DNA from: Neopestalotiopsis rosae
Lineage: Eukaryota > Ascomycota > Sordariomycetes > Amphisphaeriales > Sporocadaceae
Length of the DNA stretch: 64,000 nt
Assembly: GCA_023078685.1 (NCBI GenBank)
Contig: JALGAS010000004.1
Coordinates: 4,278,001 to 4,342,000 of the forward strand
Direction of reading: 5' to 3'
The translations under genes were made by a program, and so were the position numbers. The notes beneath the pieces were generated by a model. It made no database searches, was not told where the DNA came from, and saw only the letters and a list, made by a program, of their open reading frames with translations. Of this stretch, positions 33,977 through 43,979 are shown in pieces (position 1 is the first letter of the stretch; the number at the start of each line of letters is the position of its first letter).

Positions 33977-36321
33977 TTCCTCGCCTTTGTTGTTGTCTGA
34001 TGAGTCTTGTCGCGCCTTGTCTTGTTGAGGCAGCGACGTGGATGTCGCAGATATTTGATATCTCAAGACGAAAATATTTGTAATTGCCAATAGTGATTGT
34101 TTGTGCAAACGCGCTCGTTTGTCAATGCTATTCCGCCCAACAATTCAATATGTACACAATGAAACAAAACTGTCAGGGGCTGTCCTTCAGAACCCTGGGA
34201 CATATTTGACGTGAATGGAGACCGACTTGTTTAGACGCCAGTCCAGAATACCGATAGGTTCTCAATGTTTCTATCATTGATGGTATCCAATATAAATTTG
34301 GACACAGGTCGCCTCCCGTTGTTGCCCAGATCATCTATGTGATTTCTCGGAACCTGAAGAGCACTGTAAGATGCATGGAAATTTCCATGCAAAACTGTTG
34401 GGGTGATAGAAAGGTATATTCTAGTTTATATTATTGGCAGAAAATATTGAAATTAAATTTAATCGCGGCCATATTGCTTATCTTGGCACTGATTATATAT
34501 CTCAAGAATATCAAGTGAACGAGTCTTTGTATCGCATAGCTACAATGACGATCTACACGCAAGGCTGCAGTATTGATGCATGATTAATAGTCCAGTCTTG
34601 CACAAAGTTGAACATAGGATATTTCGGTGTTCAGATTGATAAGTGTTCCAGTCCGGAGCATGAAACCTCTCAACCATGGAGTTTGCCCACAATTATCATA
34701 CTCGAAAATAGCTCCACGTAATACACCGTACATAGGCGTGTTTTCGGATGAGGATATGCTCAAGAACTATAGGCTGACTTATGCATTTCATGTATAACTT
34801 ACTAAATACTATGCTGCTGATGGACCGGAGTCATCACAAGGGAAATGCAAGAGTTAGTTGGATGGAACAATTTGAATCTGATGAATGCGCTTCACACAAT
34901 AGGAAAATACGGTAATAGGTACGTATTGTGCATCAAGCCTGTAAGTATTTCTTACTGATCAGGTCGCTTATAAGCCAATGCGTCTGCGTCTGCCGTGTTT
35001 ATTGCGTTTTGACAGAGCATAAATCTGTAGAGACGCCCAGAGGCACCAGCTCCTTGTGCAATTAAGGTGTCGGCAAACAGAAGAATGACGGTCTGATATC
35101 TATACAAAACTCCTGCTGCAAAGTTCTCATTCTGTACAAAGTGACATGATAACGGTTTCGGCGAATGATTAACCTGCATTCGCTGGATGGCAAGGGGCTA
35201 GAATCTGTAGGCAATCCTGCACGAAAAACACCAGATGGCCTGACGAATGAAGACGTTCTGAATCGAAAGTGATGGAAGCTGACCCATGCACAAGATTGCT
35301 TACAACTAGGATCAATGCTGTAAGCGATGAGGATGCATTGCAGGTGAGACAGGGCCACGACCTCCGACTTGTCAGCGTCCTTTAAGTGTACAGAGTGCTT
35401 AGTAGTGCTTGGAAAAGGCGCTCACTTTGTCTCTCTTCGTCCCGTTCTGCTGTATCGCTCACTTGGGCCGAGATGGCCTGGACATCACGACTTGTGCAGT
35501 GCAAGTAGTAAATAGTAGTCAAATTCGGAGGGGAGACCCGTAACGGATCGGAGAACAAATGGATCTAAAACTGGGCAGGATCGGGGTGGGTATCGTACCG
35601 TTGACCCCGAATCAGCAAGGCAACCAACCGAATCCCGAGTGTCTCTCCCCAGACTGGGGGATCTGGTCAGTGGTGGGGGGCCCAAGTTTGCAAACTGGTC
35701 CAGGGCCAAGATGCGAGGTTGATCAATCAGGACGATGATGGCGAGACAATGACCATGCATGTACTACCAATTTGCCGTTCAAAGGCTTTTTTCTCCTCCT
35801 TCCAGCAGGGTAAATCCTTCCGAAGTATGTCGACAAGATATCGGACGTACATGAATATTGCATCTCACGCGCACATGCAACCAACAACTCGGTGGATGGT
35901 GGGGTGGGCAGCCGAAACCACCGTTAACCCATAATAATAAATACTAGGCAAGTCGCGGGCGAAAAAACTTTCGTCGTGGGCAACCTCGCTAGTCGGCAAC
36001 TCACCGTAGATTTCCCAGCCAACATCATACTTTTTTTCTCTCCTCTTCCTCTTTCCTCTATCTTCCCCCAGATATTCAAGAGATTTGGTCAGCGCCCTCA
36101 GAAAAATCCACTGATTATATTAGTGTTTCACTATATATCTTCTTCGAGCTACATTGGAAATACGTCCGCATCTTGTGTTCTCGTTTCGCAGAGTTCCCAC
36201 CCATTTATTTCATCATACAAACATTCCAAGCGATCCGCCTTGTCCGTACTCTTATCTGAGCGGGCATTTGCAGTTTTTCCATCACCTCGAATCTCGTACG
36301 CTTTACAGATTCTACATCATC
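33977..36321. other. AT-rich intergenic region upstream of EMG1
   Basis: About 2.3 kb without a credible gene. The stretch around 34040-35000 is visibly AT-rich, with many ATATAT and AATT runs. Near 36031-36069 the plus strand is a CT tract ending in CAG, a likely leader or promoter of EMG1. Confidence 0.45.
36031..36069 (+). promoter_or_regulatory. CT-rich tract upstream of EMG1
   Basis: A 39-base nearly pure pyrimidine run lies about 250 bases before the EMG1 start. Such tracts mark core promoters or leaders of many filamentous fungal genes. Confidence 0.45.
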
Positions 36322-37937
36322 ATGTCGGCCTCTCCCCCACCGCGTGCTGGCAACAAGCGTCCTCGTAAGTATTCGCCTCCAAGGCATTCATTATGTAATT
36401 GTCTGCTTGTGGGTTGTTGCGCATATATCTCTATCAAAAACCAGCCTGAGAGAAGAGCTTGGTGGAGCAGCCGGAAAGAGTCTCTGGACATCTATGTCTA
36501 CGTCTGTCTCTGGCTCTTGTATCTGTACTTGCCTCATTCTTTTTCTTCTTCTCTTCGTCATGCGAATACCCTCTACTTCTTGATCTTGTTGGTTGGATGA
36601 GTCCACCTCTGGGCAAGCTCTGGGCCGGCAGAATATGCTCTGGCATACTGAGACCTTCGGGGTGCCCTGGAAGCTTACGAGGCCAATTGACACCAATTAA
36701 GTTTCCCCAAAACCCTCTGCCCAGTTTATTTACTTTCATTTCCCCCCGAAGCAAGATTTATCCTCTACAATTCTTCCTAGACTTCAAAAGAGGTCACGAG
36801 GGCATTCTTTGACATTGTTTGCTACTTTGGCGGGGTTCCCATCTTAGACTCGACTTTGCCGGCCAATTGCAGCTTCCATTCAGTGCTGTCGGTTTTTTTG
36901 GCTTCGTTTTTTTTCTGGGTCCCTGCATAGCAAACTGCCTCATGAGAAAAAGCAAAATTTCCGCTCGACTGGGGAATTGCGTAGCCAAAGCGATCATAAC
37001 CCAAAACATCTTTGTTTGAATCTTGTTATTATCTGCGCAGAACCATTAAAGCATCCCAAGAGACGAATTATTGTCCGGATATTCCTTCATCCCAACTGAC
37101 ATTATGGAACCTTCAACAGGCACGCAGTCACTTCCTCCTCCCGCCCTGCCGCAGCTCGTCGCCGAGCAAAAGCTCCCCATTGCCTCGAGCGACAAGGACT
37201 CCCAGAGACTCATTGTTGTGCTCTCTAATGCCAGCCTCGAGACGTACAAGGCTTCGCATGGCGGCGGTGGCCGCATGGGAATGCAGCGCGACGACAAGTA
37301 CTCGCTACTCAACAGCGACGAGCACATTGGTGTCATGAGAAAAATGAACCGTGATATCAGTGACGCCCGCCCGGATATCACCCACCAGGTACGACCACAA
37401 TTCTCCTGCTTCTCCTCCCGCAAGTGTCGAGCATTCAACATGCTGACCAAGCTAACCTAGTGCCTGCTTACGCTGCTCGACTCGCCCATCAACAAGGCTG
37501 GTCAGCTGCAGATCTACATTCACACAGCCAAGGGAGTGTTGATCGAGGTTTCGCCCACCGTCCGTATTCCCCGAACCTTCAAGCGCTTTGCCGGTCTCAT
37601 GGTGCAGCTGCTGCACCGTCTGTCGATTCGCTCCACGACTTCGCAAGAGAAGCTTCTGAGAGTTATTCAAAACCCCATCACCGATCACCTGCCGCCCAAC
37701 TGCCGCAAGGTGACACTTAGTTTCGATGCTCCTCTCGTGCGCGTGAGGGACTGGGTCGAGAGCGTGGGACCCAAGGAGAGCGTTTGCGTCTTTGTTGGTG
37801 CCATGGCCAAGGGTACGGATAACTTTGCCGATGAATTTGTCGACGAGAAGATCTCCATCAGCAACTACAGTCTCTCGGCTAGTGTAGCGTGCAGCAAGTT
37901 CTGCCACGCTGCCGAAGATGCCTGGAACATTCTGTGA
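36322..37937 (+). CDS. EMG1: Nep1/Emg1 rRNA pseudouridine N1-methyltransferase
   Basis: SPOUT-class enzyme that methylates N1 of the hypermodified pseudouridine of 18S rRNA (m1acp3 position) and is essential for 40S assembly in the nucleolus. Three exons (36322-36364, 37120-37388, 37461-37937) give 262 residues, close to yeast (252). Exon 1 encodes [14 protein letters not shown]. The CAACAG acceptor at 37119 restores the frame as [20 protein letters not shown]. The core has [36 protein letters not shown], the Arg-rich RNA-binding segment [20 protein letters not shown], and a C-terminal knot region with FVGAMAKG and [17 protein letters not shown]. Intron 1 is 755 nt, far longer than the others here. 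An ATG at 37104, inside the intron end, is in frame with exon 2, so a shorter form starting MEPSTGTQ is possible. Confidence 0.93.
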
Positions 37938-40924
37938 TCTCGGTATGGGATCACATATTGGGGAGGACGACAGCTCGCTGTGGCATTTGGGTCCCAAGCC
38001 GCAGGCCTGCGCGGGAGTGCATCAGGATGGATTTGGATGGGTGCGAACGTGTCAGGTATGATCTAAAGTGGAGTTGTCTTGCTTGAGGTCGTCATACAAC
38101 ATGTCGACCGACACTTGTGCAACTCCTGAGCTTGGGTCTTCGGTTCTTGTTCAGTCTCTGTTTTTACAACCAAAACATCAGGCGTTCAACATGGGATCCA
38201 AGACGTTTTCATCGTCTTTGTGTGTCACTTCAACTTGACACACTCTTTCCTCTTTATTTGCTTTCCTTCCTCTTACTACAATATGCCTTGCTAGTACTAA
38301 CAACTCTACATCGGGCCGGTGTGAGAGAGCAGCTCCCCTATCAGGGACCACGAGAGAAGCCATGCTCTCAGTCATCAGGCGCCGCTCAATTGACCAAAAC
38401 AAAGGGACCTCTCGTCAGTACGAGATAAGTATGGCCTTGGGCGTAGACCCGTGTTGAACTAAAGCGTCGTGCTTGTTCATATGACGTTGTGGCGCATATC
38501 CAGCTCACTCTGGCCAACATCGATCAAGCCGAGTGCAACTTGGGCATTTGCCGCGCAGCAGAGGATGACTGTGCCGGTGAACAGGGTTTAGTCCTGTCAC
38601 AACTTGTAATGCCTCTCTGCGGAACCCGCCACGTGAGACAGACAACCACTACGGTTTGAATTATAGCACATTTGGCCCTCTGTGCGCAGTCTACGGTGGA
38701 CTTATATGGCTTGGAAACAGTTTGCACGGCACAACTGACGCCAGCCTTGCCAATAGCACTAAATGTATCAAGAAAACTTGCTGCTGTGCGAGATCCCTCG
38801 CAATACGAGAATTGCCGGCAGTAACCAATCATAAATCCTCAGTCAGCAATAAAAAAAAGTTTTGAACAATCATTAAGATGTCCAGCCGGCTAGCCAGACG
38901 GATTGGGTATCCGTGACGCATCGTGTAAAGTGCAGAAAAGATCTCGAACGACATGTATTAGTGCCACAAACTGGAATTCTTCTAGGGAGGTTGGTTGATG
39001 AGTCGGTCGATTGGTCGGTCGCCCATAAGTTTAAATCCACTTTGGGGGCATTGTTCCCCAACTTGGCTCTTTCTGCATTTGGTACTGCGCATACCTACTG
39101 AGATATCGTCCAACGCCCAACTAAGGTCGTGTATCGTCTGACGACATATGATCGCGCTTGGCCTGCATAGGGGAATTGCGGCCGGCATACTCAGGCACGA
39201 AAGTCCAGGTCTATCTTCATCTGGACCCTCGGGTAGGCAGCACGAGCGAGCTCATTCATTATATATCCGGTGCATCTACTGCACCTGGGTGTATAGTCAG
39301 AATTGCTGGAACCACTGAGAGGTAAAGATAGCCGACTCAATTATTAACGAGGGTGAAGCAAAGAGGGCAGAGCAAAAAGGCTTGCTGTAGAGAAGAGAGA
39401 ACGACCAATAGTCTCCGAGTGGTGCCCGATCAATGATCACGTCGTCTCCACCACCTGCGGATCCTGCAGGCTCGACAATGCAGTAGTATATGTGCCTGCC
39501 TATTATCTAGCAGCTTGGTGTGGTGCACATCTTGTACTACTGATGCTACTGCTACCGTACTGTGTGTGTACAGAGTATGTGCCGATGGATGTTTGTATAT
39601 ATGTACTTACAGACGCGTAGTCAGTCACCTGCAAGCGATGATGAATCGAGAAAAGACTTGGAAATTAAGGGTATCAACGTGGCAGACCTTCTGTCGCGAG
39701 AGATGACAAGGGGATCGACCATTTACACTAGGTTCTGCGCAAGGGAGGAAGAAGTAGGGTGCCGATCTGCTTACTTGTCCGGCCTTTGATTACCTCAACG
39801 GGGGTTGTTGTATATTATTTGCGCGCCTAGGACTTACATACTGTACGGGAAACCAAGAAAACGTCAGGTAGTGTAGTGTAAGGAAAAGCGTGCGCAGTAT
39901 ACTCTGTACCAGACGGGATACCTATTCTCTATAACGGTATTACCCGAAGGAAATTCCCCGTTCTCAATTCTCGGCTGCGGTCCCCCTCAGCTCAGCAGTC
40001 CAGTGCCCTCTAGAGACACCCACCGCGCGAATTAAGCGCGCTATTGAGATAGTGTGCGTAAGGGCCGTCGAGCAGCCGCCCAGTGACAAGTTGACAAGCA
40101 ACCTTGTCCATGCCCTCCTCTTTTTTCTTCCGGCCTCCAGCCTCCAGCCTCCTTGGCCTAGACCGACCTGCAGGCATGAGACTGCTCATCGTGGGTACCT
40201 GAGGGTCCAGCGGAACCTCGCGTGAGAGACTTGGCGAGCTTGGAGTATATTCTCCTCGGGCAAGTCGGTCGAGACGGCAGAGGAGGGAGGTTCGAAGGGA
40301 AACGATCACCAGTCACTGGCTCGGGGAGGATCCTGACGTCCTGGAATCGCTCTAATTGCCCCGTACAGTGCTTCGATCCAAGCAAGCAAGATGAGATGGA
40401 TGAGTTGCAGCGGGTACATGTCCGTACGATACTACATCATGTTCGCTCCAGCGCTGCCTCCGCAAAGCTCCTCCAACGACGAAACAGACGTTGCGAATTC
40501 TCTGCATTACGCATTAGTACCTGAATCGCGCCGTATGCAGGCAGGTTGAAATATATGGGTAAAGTAGATGGGGGTACCACTCAGCACTCGAGACCTACCG
40601 TATGGTAGCGTGTAGCGGTGTCGCTTCACTCCCCATAATCCCCCCTGCATTCTGTTCCCTCACTCGTTTCGGTCATTATGGCGGTCTACTATAGTGTCGA
40701 GCAGGTATGATTCCGTTTCCCGTCCCTTGCCATGTACCTGTCTGTATACGTCTGTTGGGAAGATACATGGTATCTTTACTAGGTAGGGGGACAAGTCGGA
40801 ACCCGATGTTCTCTTATTTCTCGAAAAAGAGAGAGAAAAGATGTATTGTGATTGCATTGCATTGGGCGTCCATCATCACGTACACTTCAGGATTAGACAG
40901 ACAGACAGACAGACAGCACATACT
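37938..40924. other. Gene-poor intergenic region, about 3 kb
   Basis: No convincing coding sequence. It contains CAGCCTCC direct repeats near 40138-40152. The distal end carries the promoter of the VOC gene. Confidence 0.4.
40895..40917. repeat. ACAG tetranucleotide microsatellite
   Basis: About five perfect ACAG units stand in the upstream region of the VOC gene. Confidence 0.85.
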
Positions 40925-41337
40925 TGCTCGTCTTCTCTACCTCATTTATCCCTTGCATCTGGCATTGCCGCTATTATCCCGAGTCATCTTCATCTTCTTC
41001 GTCCCTTCCAAATTCGTTCTACTGTCCAAGTGAAGGGGGGGCCCTGTTTAATACCCCGCGCTGTGTCGTTGTTCTACTCTATTCTTTTCTCATCACTAAC
41101 AAGTATCTTTCTGTACCCAAACAATCATCACACCTTGTAACAGATTATCATCATCATCTGCCGCTCGTGAGGCTGTTGTATATTTGCTGTCCCAATCCAC
41201 ACACACTCACTCATACACATCTGCCAGCTCAGATACTGCTTGCCTATTCATCTATATTTACACACACACACAAGCCCACAAATTCTATATCTATTCTACC
41301 CTTCCCGCCTGGTCTCGGGAATTCAACTTTCTTCTCT
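40925..41337 (+). promoter_or_regulatory. CT-rich leader/promoter of the VOC gene
   Basis: The plus strand is strongly pyrimidine-rich with TCATC, CTTC and CACACA runs right up to the ATG at 41338. This is typical of a fungal 5' leader. Although the frame is open through this stretch, it contains no ATG. Confidence 0.55.
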
Positions 41338-43140
41338 ATGCTACCCTACGTCGAAGTCGCTAGCCTTGCTCCAGCTGCCTCCTTCTACTCAGCAGTCACC
41401 CATCCCCTAGGCCTCAAGTATATGAGTGCCAGTCCCGGTGCTATTGTGTTTGGTGCCCCATCACCAACCGACCCAACTGGACCATCCAGCCCAGTCTTTG
41501 AAGTAAGGAGTGTCGCCGATCGCACGGCAGCACCCAAGCACCAGCGACTAGTTCTCTCGGCCGCTTCTCCGACCGTGGTACAAAGTTTCCGTGCAGCGGC
41601 CCTGCGTGCATCTCCCGAGCTACTGCTGATCGGCGCTGCCGAAGACGGCTCCCAACGCCACCCTGACGCCGATCCAAGTTTTGATACTGCTGCTAGTGGC
41701 GACTCTCGAGCACAAATCCGTGACCTCGACGGCAATATAATGGAGGTCGCCTTTTCTCCCGACCATGCTGGCTCGACTGTTCGTCGCACGCACACTTCGA
41801 CTACGGAAGAATCCAGTCATATTCTCAGCTGGAATCCCGACGTTGCCCTCGCCAGTTCTTCCAGATCTATTGCTCCCGGAGCCGTAGAGCCACCATACGT
41901 CCTTCGAAGAAGTGTCACTACTTCGGTCATTGAGCACACGCCGTCGTTGGCATCACCGTCCGTGGCATCGCCGTCAGTCGTTTCAGCTTCGACCCCGTCA
42001 TCGCCACCAGCCGACGACAGCAAGCCGTCCAAAAGCTCAAGTAGTAGCAGTCTCATTGGCACTGTCCTTGGCGCCGTCGCCGCTGGAGCTGCCATTGGCG
42101 GTGCTGTGACTTATATGAACATGAAGGGACAGAGGGAAAAAGCGCCGCGCCAGGACTTTGACGCTCCGCCTTTCCACCGTCGCTCCACCTACCCGGAGCC
42201 CGCTCCGGACCACGTACACGGGCAACCTCGTTATGTAGAGCGGACGGTTGAAAAGGTCTACTACGCGGACCAGCTGCCGCCCGGCAAGAGTCGCCACTAT
42301 CCCCCGCCCACCTACATGGCCAGATACTCCCAAGTTGGCGATCGCAGCCGTGAGGTTGAGGAGCTCGACGATCGCTCTAGTCGCTATACCGCACAGCAGA
42401 GCACAACGGGCCGGTCCCGCACGGCGAGTGAGGCGGGTTCCACACGCAGACCTCTGATGATTGCCGATGCCGAGTATAGGAGCAACGCTGGCTCCAGATA
42501 CACAACGGCCACGGGCCCCAAGATGCTCATGGACCGCAGCTACGCCTCTTCCCGACACTCGTCCAACATGCTGCCCTCCGAAGCCGACCTGTTCAGCCGT
42601 GCTTCGACGAAACAATCGACGCCGCGCTCTGTCCGGCAGCCCGAGGTGGAGACGTACATCTCGACCCGGAGCCAGTCGCACGCTCCATCCTACGTCTCGT
42701 CGCGGAGCAGATCCCACGCAGCCGACACCGACACCTATGTGTCGTCGCGGAGTAAGAGGTCTGAACGCTCTGAGAGCACCATTCGGCCTACGGCGACCAG
42801 ACACTCGACTTATGATGGGTCCATTGTGTATGGCGACATGCCCATCCGGTCCGCCGTTCCATCGCGGGCACCTAGCCAGGCCCACACGGCCGCGACGCAA
42901 AGCCGACATTCCATGGCCGCCCGCTCTTCGGCAAGCAAGACCCCGGCCGCGTCCGCTGCTGGCAGCCGTGCCACGGCCAGAGGAATCCCGTTGCCCGAGA
43001 GCCGCGTTAGCTATGCCTCGGCGCGATCGGTTCCCCTGCCGGGCAGTCATGCCAATTATGATGATGATGATAACGACAGCATTGCACCCAGTGACAGCAT
43101 TAGTTGCATTGGCATCAACCCACGGAGTCAACGGGCATAA
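41338..43140 (+). CDS. VOC-like protein with membrane segment and SR-rich tail
   Basis: Unassigned protein of 600 residues in one exon. The N-terminal part (about 1-145) looks like a VOC/glyoxalase fold: it starts with YVEVASLAPAASFYSAVTHP, then GLKYM, and ends with the family-type segment RDLDGNIMEVAF. A Ser-rich linker follows. At about residues 237-262 there is a Gly/Ala-rich hydrophobic segment (SLIGTVLGAVAAGAAIGGAV) that could span a membrane. The remaining 330 residues are disordered, very rich in Ser, Arg, Tyr and Thr, with repeated short units such as YVSSRSRSH and RSYASSRHSS, and end with an acidic patch and CIGINPRSQRA. No metal-ligand set for an active glyoxalase could be confirmed. 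The function is unknown; the tail suggests phosphorylation or protein binding. Confidence 0.75.
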   Translation: MLPYVEVASLAPAASFYSAVTHPLGLKYMSASPGAIVFGAPSPTDPTGPSSPVFEVRSVADRTAAPKHQRLVLSAASPTVVQSFRAAALRASPELLLIGAAEDGSQRHPDADPSFDTAASGDSRAQIRDLDGNIMEVAFSPDHAGSTVRRTHTSTTEESSHILSWNPDVALASSSRSIAPGAVEPPYVLRRSVTTSVIEHTPSLASPSVASPSVVSASTPSSPPADDSKPSKSSSSSSLIGTVLGAVAAGAAIGGAVTYMNMKGQREKAPRQDFDAPPFHRRSTYPEPAPDHVHGQPRYVERTVEKVYYADQLPPGKSRHYPPPTYMARYSQVGDRSREVEELDDRSSRYTAQQSTTGRSRTASEAGSTRRPLMIADAEYRSNAGSRYTTATGPKMLMDRSYASSRHSSNMLPSEADLFSRASTKQSTPRSVRQPEVETYISTRSQSHAPSYVSSRSRSHAADTDTYVSSRSKRSERSESTIRPTATRHSTYDGSIVYGDMPIRSAVPSRAPSQAHTAATQSRHSMAARSSASKTPAASAAGSRATARGIPLPESRVSYASARSVPLPGSHANYDDDDNDSIAPSDSISCIGINPRSQRA

Positions 43141-43979
43141 ACATCGCATATAAATGTAACGATATTTCTTTTGGATGCGAGAAAGCACCACGAAGATGAG
43201 ACCAATCTCTTGATATTACCAGACAGGTCGATTTCTGTTTTGAGAACCCTAAAGCTTTGGCATGTCAGCAATGCATATAAAGAGCATAAGAGAGAAACAC
43301 TTGGCATGGCATATATTGCATATATAGAAGCCGCTACATTGTGCATTTTCCTCACTTTTTTTTTTTCTCTTCTCTTTTCTGTCTGGACAAGAACTGTATT
43401 TACATGATGGTATGAATGATTTACATGGAATGAAGTTATGATGAAGTTTAACATTCTGGCACATCAAATTTGAGCATTGTTTTGTAGATGTTCCCGAGAA
43501 CATGAAGAGGCATAGTTTACACAACGCCAATAATCAACATGGTCGATCCTACAGAAACTGCAGTGAAATGTCTGTAATCGCCAGTCAAATTGTGAAAAGA
43601 GCAATGATATCATGCACATAATACGCCTTCTAGTACTTTTTGGTATCGTATTTCGAATTGCTTGACATGTATCTCCCCAAGCTCTCTCGCGCGCGGACCA
43701 ATGTGTAAGTTGCGTACTCGCCCAACAGCAAATAAAACATGGGACGATGACAAAGGAAAAGGGATATCAAATAAAGATAAAACTAGTGAATTTGAAACCG
43801 GCCCCTTTCTCGATTCATAGCGAGTGATTTGAAACCAAGAAAATCCAACTGCAAAACGATGTAGACAATGTGAAGGAAAAGCTCAATAACAATCTTTTGG
43901 TTGTCCCCCAATAACAAGCTTCAATCATGGCGACCATTGCTTTTGGGTATCTCAGGGGTAACATGTACCAAAAAGCACT
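43141..43979. other. Convergent intergenic region
   Basis: This is the shared 3' region of the VOC gene and SLM1. It contains a T-rich tract near 43357. I see no gene. Confidence 0.45.

Noticed and set aside
36590..36660. Possible C/D snoRNA in the EMG1 intron
   Set aside because: There is a GGATGAG near a CTGA, but the C box does not match RTGATGA and no terminal stem is present.
36365..37030. EMG1 acceptor at TGCGCAG near 37030
   Set aside because: Although it has a good pyrimidine context, the joined frame stops before the conserved region.
42037..43191. 384-codon minus-strand frame over the VOC gene
   Set aside because: Arg/Gly-rich shadow of the Ser-rich tail; the plus-strand frame has a natural ATG, leader and stop.
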